The position numbers and the translations under genes were made by a program. A DNA stretch of 43,620 nucleotides from Acidobacteriota bacterium (lineage in GTDB: Bacteria; Acidobacteriota; G020349885): positions 2,040,713 through 2,084,332 of the forward strand of contig CP070701.1 of assembly GCA_020349885.1 (NCBI GenBank), read 5' to 3'. The notes under the pieces were generated by a model. The model had not been told where the DNA came from. It was given only the letters and a program-made list of their open reading frames with translations, and ran no database searches. Of the stretch, positions 1 to 8,567 are shown piece after piece. How positions within the stretch are numbered: position 1 is the first letter of the stretch; every line of letters begins with the position of its first letter.

Positions 1-79
1 CGCGGTGCAGGAGATCTTTACCGCTGATGAAGAATCCGCCCTGCCCGTGGCGCATGAGATCCTTACCGCCGACGTATAA
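1..79 (+). CDS. 3' end of an unidentified gene (partial)
   Basis: An open frame enters from the left edge and ends at a TAA at 77-79. It encodes about 25 residues, rich in Glu, Ala and Asp. The tail holds an imperfect repeat of the motif EIxTAD (EIFTAD, then EILTAD), visible as two similar 18-bp stretches in the DNA. Too little is present to assign a family. It is probably the C-terminus of a gene co-oriented with the transporter at 100, which starts 20 bp later. The call rests only on the open frame and position, so it could be chance. Confidence 0.4.
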   Translation, partial: AVQEIFTADEESALPVAHEILTADV

Positions 80-99
80 AGCCAAGAAATTAATCGAGA

Positions 100-1011
100 A
101 TGTTTCTCCTGCTGAGCGGGCATTGGCTGGGGCCCACGCTGGTCGCATTCCTCCTCTACGGGATATCGGGCGGATTATTTAAGCAAGCCCTCGACGATAT
201 CCCGGTTTCCCGTTTCTGCCTGTACACGGTGGTGGTGGACGCCGTGGTCTACATGTCTTTTTTTCTGTACTGGCATAAGACCGGTTCTCATCCTCCGCCG
301 TTTGCTCCCGAGGGACTGCAGTTCTTCTTCTGGGCGATGGTGTCCGGCCTGCTGGAAGGCATAGCCGGCATCCTCTATTACGAGTCCCTTTCGGGTGGCC
401 CCGTGAGCATCGTCGGCACGGTTTCCGCGGCTTATCCGGTCGCGACCGCCGTGCTGGCCTTCATTTTTTTGGGAGAATTACTTATCCCCACTCAATACAT
501 AGGGGCCGCGTTGGTGGTCGCCGGGTGCATCGGCATTGCGTACGAACCTTCCGACCCCGACCAAAAGACCTCGACGCGCCGAGCTCTGGGAATGCCCTTA
601 TGGTTCGTCTATGCCATCCTTGCCGCGTTGCTGTGGGGGATCGGAGGGGCCATGAACCGGTGGGTCTATGAGCTGCCCAATGCGAGTGAGGCCAACTTTG
701 CGCTGTACGGGATATTTGCCGACGTGCTCACCATCGGCGTCTACGGCGCGCTCCTGGAGCGCGAGTGGAAATTCCCCGTCAAGGAAGGGGCGTGGGCCGC
801 CCTGCCGCTGGCGATAAGCGCCGTCGCCGACGGGGTGCTCTACCTTGCTTACAGGTTGGGCCCGGCCACGCTCGTGACGACCCTGTCGGGCGCCTACCCG
901 GCGGTAACGCTGGTGTACGCGTACTTCGTCATCAAGGAGAGGCCCACGTTCCTTCAGTGGGTGTGCATCGCGCTGGTTTTTATCGGCATGTTGTTAAGCC
1001 CCGGCGCTTAG
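100..1011 (+). CDS. EamA/DMT-family permease, 10 TM
   Basis: A 303-residue integral membrane protein of the drug/metabolite transporter superfamily. It has the typical two-EamA-domain length and about ten hydrophobic segments. The first half ends with the signature AAYPVATAVLAFIFLGE, and the second half has the matching SGAYPAVTLVYAYFVIKE; these paired motifs near the end of each five-helix repeat are typical of EamA proteins. A hydrophilic linker around residues 150-165 separates the halves. The substrate (metabolite, amino acid or drug efflux) cannot be inferred. The ATG at 100 has only a weak purine-rich upstream region; no better in-frame start is seen. A small hairpin follows the stop at 1027-1043. 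Confidence 0.85.
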   Translation: MFLLLSGHWLGPTLVAFLLYGISGGLFKQALDDIPVSRFCLYTVVVDAVVYMSFFLYWHKTGSHPPPFAPEGLQFFFWAMVSGLLEGIAGILYYESLSGGPVSIVGTVSAAYPVATAVLAFIFLGELLIPTQYIGAALVVAGCIGIAYEPSDPDQKTSTRRALGMPLWFVYAILAALLWGIGGAMNRWVYELPNASEANFALYGIFADVLTIGVYGALLEREWKFPVKEGAWAALPLAISAVADGVLYLAYRLGPATLVTTLSGAYPAVTLVYAYFVIKERPTFLQWVCIALVFIGMLLSPGA

Positions 1012-1026
1012 TAGCGACGCACAGAC

Positions 1027-1043
1027 GCCTTCGAACGGAAGGC
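1027..1043 (+). terminator. short hairpin after the permease gene
   Basis: GCCTTC and GAAGGC form a 6-bp stem around a 5-nt loop, 15 bp after the permease stop. There is no T-tract, so intrinsic termination is only a possibility. Confidence 0.25.
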
Positions 1044-1107
1044 CTCGCGCCGAATTCGGAAAAAATTCCTGACGTTGCCGTCGGCGTAATTTCCCCGTAG
1101 AAATTCC

Positions 1108-1136
1108 TTGCAATAAGCCCCATGTTCTGGTATAAA
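1108..1136 (+). promoter_or_regulatory. sigma70-type promoter upstream of the cytochrome gene
   Basis: TTGCAA (1108-1113), a 17-bp spacer, and TATAAA (1131-1136) preceded by TGG (extended -10). The expected transcription start near 1143 leaves a leader of under 10 nt before the ATG at 1151, and GGTGATG lies just upstream of that ATG. It could drive the cytochrome gene and the amine oxidase array behind it. Confidence 0.5.
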
Positions 1137-1150
1137 CGGTGTGGTGATGT

Positions 1151-1624
1151 ATGGAACCCGCCCGTATTCCTCTTAAGCTGTTTCTGCTCTCGGTCTTGTG
1201 GGCTGCCCTTGCAACGGGGGGACTTTTTCTTCATGGCTGCGCCAAGCACCGTGTGCCGTCGCTGACCGGCGACGTGCAGCGCATCTTCGACATCTACGCC
1301 TGCGGTGGCTGCCACGGCTCCGATGGATGCGAGGCCCTAAAGCACACCACAGCTTCGGAAACCTACAACACGACCGTGGGAGTTCCGAGCTGCGTGCGGC
1401 CGGAGTTCAACCTAACCGAGCCGGGCGAACCTTCAAAAAGCTATCTTCTGAAGACGCTCTGCGGCAACAAATGCGACCCCCCCTGCGACGTTATATGCGG
1501 CCCGGGCACCCCCGAGCTGGTCGGGGGCACGATGCCCCTGTTCTGCAGGGGAGCGGAGTGTCTCACCGCCGAAGAAATCCAGGTCGTCATCGACTGGATC
1601 AAGGCCGGCGCGCCCAACAACTAA
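1151..1624 (+). CDS. c-type cytochrome-like, Cys-rich exported (lipo)protein
   Basis: 157 residues. The N-terminus is an export signal (hydrophobic residues about 8-27) ending at LHGC (Cys30), an imperfect lipobox because His occupies a position usually Ala or Ser. A CGGCH heme-c attachment motif lies at about residues 51-55. GGTMPLF near residue 127 could supply the distal Met ligand, and a closing helix resembles the last helix of cytochrome c folds (EIQVVIDWIKAGAP, as in small 'planctomycete-type' cytochrome domains). Between them is an unusual cluster CGNKCDPPCDVIC that could hold disulfides or a second metal. The gene lies 79 bp upstream of five exported amine oxidases on the same strand, so an electron-acceptor role is an attractive inference but unproven. 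Confidence 0.75.
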   Translation: MEPARIPLKLFLLSVLWAALATGGLFLHGCAKHRVPSLTGDVQRIFDIYACGGCHGSDGCEALKHTTASETYNTTVGVPSCVRPEFNLTEPGEPSKSYLLKTLCGNKCDPPCDVICGPGTPELVGGTMPLFCRGAECLTAEEIQVVIDWIKAGAPNN

Positions 1625-1703
1625 ACCGAACACCTCGTCCCCCGCGGACGGGCCCTCTAAATAAGATGTTTACCCTACACGACAGCTGGAGGCTGACAAC
1701 AGC

Positions 1704-3347
1704 ATGAAGTTGAAAAATTCCCGAATGGCACGAACTCCCGTTGCAAAGGCTCTGCGCCTCGCCAATCTTGCCCGGCGTCCCGGCGCTCCTCCTCTCGACG
1801 AGCTCGTCGAAATGCGCCGCGAGTCGGCGCGCCTGGGCATACAGTCTCCATGGACGCGGCGGCGTTTTTTGAAGACCTCCGGGGCCGCAACCCTGGCGCT
1901 CGCGGGCGGTGGTCTTCTGACGTCCTGCGCAAAGCTGAAGGGCGCGCCGCGCATCGCCGTCGTGGGGGCCGGGATCGCCGGCCTCAACGCCGCGTACCAG
2001 CTGAAGAAGCTGGGCCACCGCGCGGAGGTGTACGAGGCGAGCAGGCGCATGGGCGGGCGCGTTTACTCGGTCAAGGACGTCCTGGCGCCCGGCCTGGTGA
2101 CCGAGGTGGGAGGCGGTTTCATAGACGGCGACAACGAAGACATGTTCTCCCTGGCGGAGGAGCTCGGTCTCGAGCTCACCGACCTGGGGGGCCCCAGCGA
2201 GAGCGATTTCTACACGCTATACCTCTTCGGGGGGAAGCACTATAACGACGACGACCTCGTGAAAGCCTTTGAGCCCATTGCCGAACGCATGGAGGACGAC
2301 ATCAAAGCACTCCATGAGGCCTACCGTCTCTACGAGGAAGAGGGAGAAGACGGCTGGGAAAAGGCCATTCCCTCGATAGCCCCGCTTGACAACATTTCCG
2401 TGGCGGAATATCTCGACCGCGTCGGCGCGACCGGCTGGGTCCGCACCTACATAGAGGTAAGCTTTACGACGAACGGGGGCCTCGCTATCGACCAGCAGAC
2501 CGCTCTCACCTTCATCGACTCCGTCAACCCGGACGGCACCCTCTATATTTTTGATGAAAACTATGGGCGCCACAAATTCGTGGAAGGCTGCCAGGAGGTG
2601 ATTCGCGGGCTCGCCGACCGCCTCGACGAGGGACAGGTCAGGCTCGGGCACCGGCTGGAGGCCGTCCGAAGCAGCGGCGAAGGCTTCACGCTGACCTTTG
2701 AGGACCCGAACGGCGCCGCGGCGGACGTCGAGGCGGACTTCGTCGTCATGACCGTTCCCTTCGTGCTCTTGCGCGACATCGAGATGCGAATGGAGATGCC
2801 GGACATGAAGAGGAGAGCCATCGACGAGATGGGCTACGGCATGAACTCCAAGCTGCTGATAGGCGTCAACAAGCGCGTGTGGCGCAAGCAGGGATACTTT
2901 GGCGAAGTCTACACCGACGAGCCGTTCCAGGAGGCGTGGGACAACAGCCAAATGGAGGGCTACGAGGGGGACGTCGGCGGACTCACTATTTACTCCGGCG
3001 GCCAAAGCGCTTTTGACGTGGGAGAGGGAACCGCCGAGGAGCAGGTCGAGCGCTTGATGCCGGGGTTGGAAAAAGCCTATCCCGGAGTCTCAGCCGCGTA
3101 CAACGGCAACATCGAGCGCTTCATCTGGCCCACCTATCCCTTCTCCATGTGCGGTTATCCCGACTACAAGGTCGGCCAGGTGACCACCATCGCCGGCTGG
3201 GAAGGCGAGCCGGTGGGCAACATGTTCTTCGCGGGCGACCATTGCAGCGAGAGCTTGGGGCAGATAAACGGCGCCGCCGAGAGTGGAAGGCGCGCAGCCG
3301 AAGCCCTTGCGGCCCGCCTGGAAGGGAAAAGCGTAAGCGAAACCTAA
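1704..3347 (+). CDS. Tat-exported FAD-dependent amine oxidase lipoprotein, copy 1
   Basis: 547 residues, flavin monoamine oxidase/NAD(P)-binding Rossmann family. A long N-region (about 50 residues, conserved among copies) precedes the twin-arginine motif TRRRFLK (residues 51-57), a weakly hydrophobic stretch and the lipobox LTSC (Cys75). A folded, Tat-exported, lipid-anchored flavoprotein is therefore predicted. The dinucleotide-binding motif GAGIAG is at 88-93 and is followed by the amine-oxidase GGR motif (RMGGRVY). The C-terminal FAD-contacting segment GNMFFAGDHC is followed by an AAESGRRAAE helix. This copy differs from copies 2-5 in having GGGFIDG where they have GGEW. Start is the ATG with GGAGG 11 nt upstream. 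Substrate unknown. It is the first of five tandem copies. Confidence 0.9.
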   Translation: MKLKNSRMARTPVAKALRLANLARRPGAPPLDELVEMRRESARLGIQSPWTRRRFLKTSGAATLALAGGGLLTSCAKLKGAPRIAVVGAGIAGLNAAYQLKKLGHRAEVYEASRRMGGRVYSVKDVLAPGLVTEVGGGFIDGDNEDMFSLAEELGLELTDLGGPSESDFYTLYLFGGKHYNDDDLVKAFEPIAERMEDDIKALHEAYRLYEEEGEDGWEKAIPSIAPLDNISVAEYLDRVGATGWVRTYIEVSFTTNGGLAIDQQTALTFIDSVNPDGTLYIFDENYGRHKFVEGCQEVIRGLADRLDEGQVRLGHRLEAVRSSGEGFTLTFEDPNGAAADVEADFVVMTVPFVLLRDIEMRMEMPDMKRRAIDEMGYGMNSKLLIGVNKRVWRKQGYFGEVYTDEPFQEAWDNSQMEGYEGDVGGLTIYSGGQSAFDVGEGTAEEQVERLMPGLEKAYPGVSAAYNGNIERFIWPTYPFSMCGYPDYKVGQVTTIAGWEGEPVGNMFFAGDHCSESLGQINGAAESGRRAAEALAARLEGKSVSET

Positions 3348-3374
3348 TAAAATCCCGGCAAACAGGAGTTCATC

Positions 3375-5000
3375 ATGAGATCGAAGCATTTCCGAGGGGC
3401 TCGCACCCCTCTCTTTAACTCCGTGCGGCGCTCCATGCGCCTCGCCCGCAATGCGAACCGCCCAGATGCTCCTCCGCTCGACGAGCTCGTCGAGATTGCC
3501 CCGACAATGTCGAAACGGGGCCGGTGGACGCGCCGGCGCTTCTTGAAGACTTCCGGGGCGGGGGCACTAGCGCTCGCGGGCGGCGGCCTTCTGACGTCCT
3601 GCGCAAGGATGAAGGGCGCGCCGCGCATCGCCATAATCGGGGCGGGACTTGCCGGCCTCAACGCCGCGTATCAGCTGAAGAAGCTGGGCCACCGCGCGGA
3701 CGTGTACGAGGCGAGCAAGCGCACGGGCGGGCGCATCTACACGGTCAAGGACGCTCTGGCGCCCGGCCTGGTGACCGAAGTGGGAGGAGAGTGGCTGAAC
3801 GCCACCGACGAAGATACGCTCTCCCTGGCGGAGGAGTTCGGCCTCCACCTCAGCGACATGTGGGCCCCCAGCGAAGTCGTCGGGCTCGAGTCGCTACACC
3901 TCTTCGAGGGGAAGCGCTACAACGAACCCCAACTCATAGAGGCCTTTCAGCCCATTGCCGCGCTCATGGAGGATGATCTGGCCGCATTCGAGATATGGGA
4001 CAACGATGAGGAAGAAGGCGCGGAGGAGGCCGAGGTCCGGGTGGCCGAGCTCGACGGGATTTCCGTCGCGGAGTATCTGGAAAACATCGGCGCGACCGGC
4101 TGGGTCCGCGACCTGCTGGACGTGACCACCACCGTCGAGTCGTCCATGCCGACCGACCAGCAGTCCGCCATCAACCTGGTTTATTCCATCGCGGGCAAGC
4201 CCGGCGAGAGAGTGCCCGGTTTTCTCACGATGGACTTCGAGCGATACAAGGTCGTGGAAGGCTGCCAGGAGGTGACAAACGGGCTCGCCGAGCGTCTCGA
4301 CGAGGGGCAGGTCAAGTTCGGGCACCGGCTGGAGGCCGTCCGGAGCAGCGGTGACGGCTTCACCCTGACCTTCCAGGGCCCGGGCGGCGCCGCCTCGGAC
4401 GTCAAGGCGGACTTCGTCATCATGACCGTTCCCTTCTCGATCCTGCGCGACATCGAAATGCGGATGGAGCTGCCGGACATCAAGAAGAAGGCCATCGCCG
4501 AGCTGGGCTACGGCTCCAACTCCAAGCTCGCTCTGGGCGTCCACAGGCGCGTGTGGCGCGAGCAGGGATACCAGGGCAACACCTACAGCGACGAGCCGTT
4601 CCAGTCGATGTACGACAACAGCGAAAACGAGGGCTACCTTGGTGAAATCGGCGGGTTCACCCTTTACTCCGGCGGCCAGGCCGGCATCGACCTGGGAGAG
4701 GGAACCGCCCAGGACCAGGTCGAGCGCCTGATGCCGGGAGTGGAGAGGGCTTATCCCGGAGTCACCGCTGAGCTCAACGGTAACGTCCAGCGCTTCGTAT
4801 GGCACAGCTATCCCTTCGCCAAGGGCAGCGTCCCCTGCCGCAAGGTCGGCCAGTGGACCACCATCGCCTACATGGAAGGCGATCCGGTGGGCAACATGTT
4901 CTTCGCGGGCGACCATTGCAGCTGGGACTTCGGGTTTATAAACGGCGCCACCGAGAGCGGAAGGCGCGCCGCCGAAGAAATCGCGGCCCGCCTGGGCTAG
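3375..5000 (+). CDS. Tat-exported FAD-dependent amine oxidase lipoprotein, copy 2
   Basis: 541 residues and collinear with copy 1. It has the twin-arginine motif TRRRFLK (52-58), lipobox LTSC (Cys76), FAD motif GAGLAG (89-94), RTGGRIY, and the C-terminal GNMFFAGDHC. The sequence between Tat motif and FAD site is nearly the same as copy 1, while the middle (about residues 140-260, the probable substrate domain) is clearly diverged and more acidic. GGEW replaces the GGGF of copy 1. The ATG is preceded by AGGAG. The 27-bp gap to copy 1 carries the spacer motif AATCCCGGCAAA that recurs before copy 3 and, as CCCCGGCAAA, before copy 4. The stop is followed by a MITE-like insertion. Confidence 0.9.
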   Translation: MRSKHFRGARTPLFNSVRRSMRLARNANRPDAPPLDELVEIAPTMSKRGRWTRRRFLKTSGAGALALAGGGLLTSCARMKGAPRIAIIGAGLAGLNAAYQLKKLGHRADVYEASKRTGGRIYTVKDALAPGLVTEVGGEWLNATDEDTLSLAEEFGLHLSDMWAPSEVVGLESLHLFEGKRYNEPQLIEAFQPIAALMEDDLAAFEIWDNDEEEGAEEAEVRVAELDGISVAEYLENIGATGWVRDLLDVTTTVESSMPTDQQSAINLVYSIAGKPGERVPGFLTMDFERYKVVEGCQEVTNGLAERLDEGQVKFGHRLEAVRSSGDGFTLTFQGPGGAASDVKADFVIMTVPFSILRDIEMRMELPDIKKKAIAELGYGSNSKLALGVHRRVWREQGYQGNTYSDEPFQSMYDNSENEGYLGEIGGFTLYSGGQAGIDLGEGTAQDQVERLMPGVERAYPGVTAELNGNVQRFVWHSYPFAKGSVPCRKVGQWTTIAYMEGDPVGNMFFAGDHCSWDFGFINGATESGRRAAEEIAARLG

Positions 5001-5033
5001 CTCGCATGAACAAGAAAAGATGCTAATAAAACC

Positions 5034-5180
5034 TTGCTCTGTTGAAAAGACCGCATCTCCCCCTTTTCTAAAGGGGGATACAGGGGAATTACGAAATAGA
5101 AATTTTCCTTTTTTCATAGTAATCCCCCTAGCCCCCTTTACTAAAGGGGGAAACTTGTGGAAAGCTTTTCAACAAAGCAA
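5034..5180. mobile_element. MITE-like element with terminal inverted repeats and target duplication
   Basis: A 147-bp palindromic element between amine oxidase copies 2 and 3. The 16-bp terminal inverted repeats at 5034-5049 and 5165-5180 match at 15 of 16 positions (TTGCTCTGTTGAAAAG at the left end). Inside each arm are paired C-rich/G-rich blocks, CCCCCTTTTCTAAAGGGGG on the left and CCCCCTTTACTAAAGGGGG on the right, so each arm can also fold on itself. TAAAACC flanks both ends (5027-5033 and 5181-5187) as a likely target-site duplication. It encodes no protein. The C5T3/A3G5 blocks are of a kind common in non-autonomous repeats of uncultured bacteria (general knowledge, not searched). Confidence 0.8.
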
Positions 5181-5218
5181 TAAAACCTAAAAAAATCCCG
5201 GCAAATGGGAGCTTATTC

Positions 5219-6865
5219 ATGAAATTAAAGAATTCCCGAACGGCGCGAACTCCCCTCGCAAAGGCCCTGCGTCTCGCCCGCACTGCGAACCGCAGAGACG
5301 CGCCTCCGGCGGACGAGCTCGTCGAGATGCGCCGCGAGTCGGCGCGCCCGGGCACGCGGGCTCCGTGGACGCGGCGGCGCTTCCTGAAAACCTCCGCGGC
5401 TGCGGCGGCCGTCACGCTGGCGGGCGGAAGTGTTCTGGCGTCCCGCAAGAAGAAGACGAAGTGCGCGAAGGCGAAGGGCGCCGCGCCGCGCATCGCCGTC
5501 GTCGGGGCGGGACTTGCCGGCCTGAGCGCCGCGTACAAGTTGAAGAAGCTGGGCCATCGCGCGGAGGTGTACGAGGCCGCGAAGCGCATGGGCGGGCGCA
5601 TCTACACGGCATACGACGTCATGGCGCCGGGACTTTTCGCCGAGCTGGGAGGCGAATGGGTGAACGAAGACCATGAAGAGGTGCTTTCCCTGGTGAAGGA
5701 GCTTGGTCTGGAACTCAGCGACCTGAACGCTCCCAGCGAAGGGAAGCTTCTCTCGTCGAACTACTTCGAGGGGACGAACTACACGGATGCCCAGCTTATA
5801 GAGGCACTTCAGCCAGTCGTCGCGCTCATGGAGGACGACATTCGCACGCTCAGGAAAGCCTACCGCGCCTACATGAGGGGCAACCTGGAAAAAGCCCGTT
5901 CCCTGGCTGCTCCGCTCGACGAGATTTCCATGGAGGAATACCTCGACCGCATCGGCGCGTCCGGCTGGGTCCGCACCTTCCTGGACGTGGCGTCCGGGTC
6001 GAACGGAGGCCTCGAACCCGGCCAGCAGACGGCTATCAATATCCTCGGCTCCGTCTACCTGGAGCCCCCATCGATGTATCTTTTCGATGAGGGCGAGGAG
6101 CGATACAAAATCGTGGGAGGCTGCCAGGGGATAATACGCGGGCTAGCCGACGGCCTCGACGAGGGGCAGGTCAAGCCCGCACACCGGCTGGAGGCCGTGA
6201 AAAGCAGCGGCGACGGCTTCACGCTGACCTTCCAGGACCCGAAAGGCTCCGCGTTGGACGTCAAGGCGGACTTCGTCATCATGACCGTCCCCTTCTCGAT
6301 ACTGCGCGACATCGAAATGCGTATGGAGATGCCGCCTGACATTAAGAAAGCCATCGCCGAGATGGGCTACGGCGTCCACACCAAGCTCCTGGCGGGCGTC
6401 GACAAGCGCGTGTGGCGTGAGAAGGGGTACTCGGGCGGCGCATACACCGATGAGCCGTTCCAGGTGGCGTACGACAACAGCCAGATGACGGGCTACGAGG
6501 GTGACGTCGGCGGGCTCACCTTCTACTTGGGCGGGCAGGCGAGCATCGACGCCGGGGCGGGAACCGCTCCCGAGCAGGTCGAGCGTTTAATGCTAGGGGC
6601 AGAGAAGGTTTTTCCCGGAGTCACCGCCGTGCTTAACGGCAAGACTCATCGCTTCGACTGGGGCGCCTATCCCTACGCCCTGGGCGGTTATCCCTGCCTC
6701 AAGCCCGGCCAGCTGACCACCTTCGGCGACCCGAGCGAGCCGTTGGGCAACATGCTCTTCGCGGGCGACCATTGCAGCGAGTACGGTGGGTATATAAACG
6801 GCGCCGTCGAGAGCGGAATGCGCGTCGCGAAGGACCTTGTGGACCGTCTGGGAGGAAAAGCTTAA
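5219..6865 (+). CDS. Tat-exported FAD-dependent amine oxidase, copy 3 (lipobox lost)
   Basis: 548 residues, same fold and motifs as its neighbours: TRRRFLK at 51-57, GAGLAG about 96-101, RMGGRIY and GGEW, and the C-terminal GNMLFAGDHC. The signal region is altered. Where other copies have LTSC or LASC, this one reads LASRKKKTKC, so the lipobox Cys is replaced by Arg after a small basic insertion. It is probably a soluble periplasmic protein, or its C82 is not lipidated. The segment YDVMAPGLFAELGGEW is nearly identical in copies 3-5, pointing to recent duplication or gene conversion. SD-like GGGAG precedes the ATG. The MITE lies just upstream. Confidence 0.88.
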   Translation: MKLKNSRTARTPLAKALRLARTANRRDAPPADELVEMRRESARPGTRAPWTRRRFLKTSAAAAAVTLAGGSVLASRKKKTKCAKAKGAAPRIAVVGAGLAGLSAAYKLKKLGHRAEVYEAAKRMGGRIYTAYDVMAPGLFAELGGEWVNEDHEEVLSLVKELGLELSDLNAPSEGKLLSSNYFEGTNYTDAQLIEALQPVVALMEDDIRTLRKAYRAYMRGNLEKARSLAAPLDEISMEEYLDRIGASGWVRTFLDVASGSNGGLEPGQQTAINILGSVYLEPPSMYLFDEGEERYKIVGGCQGIIRGLADGLDEGQVKPAHRLEAVKSSGDGFTLTFQDPKGSALDVKADFVIMTVPFSILRDIEMRMEMPPDIKKAIAEMGYGVHTKLLAGVDKRVWREKGYSGGAYTDEPFQVAYDNSQMTGYEGDVGGLTFYLGGQASIDAGAGTAPEQVERLMLGAEKVFPGVTAVLNGKTHRFDWGAYPYALGGYPCLKPGQLTTFGDPSEPLGNMLFAGDHCSEYGGYINGAVESGMRVAKDLVDRLGGKA

Positions 6866-6904
6866 GCGAGGCCTCATAAAACCCCGGCAAATGGGGGCTT
6901 GGTC

Positions 6905-8551
6905 ATGAAACCGAAAAATTTCCGGATGGCGCGATCTTTCCTTGCAAACGCTCTGCGTCTCGCCCGATTTGCGAACCGCCGCGGCGTGCCTCCGGCGGAC
7001 GAGCTCGTCGAAATGCGCCGCGAGTCGGCGCTCCCGGGCGCACGGGCACCGTGGACGAGGCGGAGCTTCTTGAAGACTTCCTCCGTCGCAACACTGGCGC
7101 TCGCAAGCGGAAGCCTTCTGACGTCATGCGCGAGGACGAAGGGCGCGCCGCGCGTCGCCGTCGTCGGGGCGGGACTTACCGGACTGAACGCCGCGTATAC
7201 GCTGAAGAAGTTGGGTCTCCGCGCGGAGGTATACGAGGCGAGCAAGCGCATGGGCGGGCGCATCTACTCGGCCTATGACGTCATGGCGCCGGGACTTTTT
7301 GCCGAGCTGGGAGGCGAGTGGCTGAACGAAGGCGACGATGAGGCATTCTCCCTGGTGAAAGAGCTTGGGCTCGAGATCAACGACCTGATGGCCCCCGGCG
7401 AGAGGGATTTTCTCATGTCGTACTACTTCGAGGGGACGAACTACACCGATGCCCAGGTCATGGAAGCGATTCAGCCCATTGTCGCGCGCATGGAGGACGA
7501 CATCAACACGGTCGAGGAGGCCTACCGTATCGAGGAGGAAGAAGACGACTGGGAAAAGGCCGTTACCTTGCTATCCCCGCTTGACAACATTTCCATAGCG
7601 GAATATCTCGACCGCGTCGGTGCGTCGGGTTGGCCCCGCGCCTACCTGGACGTGGCCTCTTCAATCGGGGGCGCCGAAACCGACCAGCAGTCCGCTCTTA
7701 CCTTCATCGGCTCCGTCTCCCTGGAGTTCCCCACGTTCTATCTTTTAGATGATGGCAGCGAGCGATACAAACTCGTGGGAGGCTGGCAGGGAGCGATTCG
7801 CGGGCTCGCCGAGCGCGTCGAGGGACAAGTCAAGCTCGGACACCGGCTGGAGGCCGTGAAAAGCAGCGGCGACGGCTTCACGCTGACCTTCGAGGACCCG
7901 AACGGCTCCGCGTTGGACGTCGAGGCGGACTTCGTCATCATGGCCATCCCCTTTTCGATGCTGCGCGACGTCGAAATGCGGATGGAGATGCCGCCCGGCA
8001 AGAAGAAAGCCATCGACGAGATTGGCTACGGCGTCCACACCAAGCTCCTGGCGGGCGTAGACAAGCGCGTGTGGCGCGAGCAGGGATACGCGGGCGCTAC
8101 CTACACCGATGAGCCGTTCCGGGGGATGTACGATAACAGCCGAATGGCGGGCTACGAGGGGGACGTCGGCGGGCTCACTTTTTACCTGGCCGGGCAGGCG
8201 AGCCGTGACGCTGAGGCGGGAACCGCCGAGGAGCAGGTCGAGCGCTTAATGCCGGGAGCGGAAAAAGTTTTTCCCGGAGTTTCCGCCGAGTTCAACGGCA
8301 AGACCCACCGCTTCAACTGGGGCGCCTTTCCCTACGCCAAGGGCAGTTATGCCGTCTATAAGCCCGGCCAGTGGACCACCATCAACGGCTGGGAGGGCGA
8401 GCCGGTGGGCAACATGCTCTTCGCGGGCGACCATTGCAGCGAGGACTACCAAGGGTATATAAACGGCGCCATAGAGACTGGAAGGCGCACCGCCGAAAGA
8501 CTCGCGGCCCGCCTGGGAAAAAAAGCTTCAGAGAAACCTCAACAAACCTGA
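6905..8551 (+). CDS. Tat-exported FAD-dependent amine oxidase lipoprotein, copy 4
   Basis: 548 residues from the ATG at 6905. An in-frame TTG at 6899 would add two residues, but the ATG aligns with the MKxKxxR starts of the other copies. Motifs are TRRSFLK (51-57), lipobox LTSC (Cys75), FAD-binding GAGLTG, RMGGRIY with GGEW, and C-terminal GNMLFAGDHC. It is closest to copies 3 and 5 (shared YDVMAPGLFAELGGEW and a YGVHTKLLAGVDKRVWRE segment in copies 3 and 4). The loop at about 170-230 is very acidic (EEEEDDWEKAV). The 39-bp gap to copy 3 keeps the family spacer motif. Substrate unknown. Confidence 0.9.
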   Translation: MKPKNFRMARSFLANALRLARFANRRGVPPADELVEMRRESALPGARAPWTRRSFLKTSSVATLALASGSLLTSCARTKGAPRVAVVGAGLTGLNAAYTLKKLGLRAEVYEASKRMGGRIYSAYDVMAPGLFAELGGEWLNEGDDEAFSLVKELGLEINDLMAPGERDFLMSYYFEGTNYTDAQVMEAIQPIVARMEDDINTVEEAYRIEEEEDDWEKAVTLLSPLDNISIAEYLDRVGASGWPRAYLDVASSIGGAETDQQSALTFIGSVSLEFPTFYLLDDGSERYKLVGGWQGAIRGLAERVEGQVKLGHRLEAVKSSGDGFTLTFEDPNGSALDVEADFVIMAIPFSMLRDVEMRMEMPPGKKKAIDEIGYGVHTKLLAGVDKRVWREQGYAGATYTDEPFRGMYDNSRMAGYEGDVGGLTFYLAGQASRDAEAGTAEEQVERLMPGAEKVFPGVSAEFNGKTHRFNWGAFPYAKGSYAVYKPGQWTTINGWEGEPVGNMLFAGDHCSEDYQGYINGAIETGRRTAERLAARLGKKASEKPQQT

Positions 8552-8567
8552 TCGATAGGAGATCCTC

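Noticed and set aside
5034-5180. Intrinsic terminator of amine oxidase copy 2
   Set aside because: The inner hairpins could slow polymerase, but terminal inverted repeats and the flanking TAAAACC duplication fit a mobile element better.
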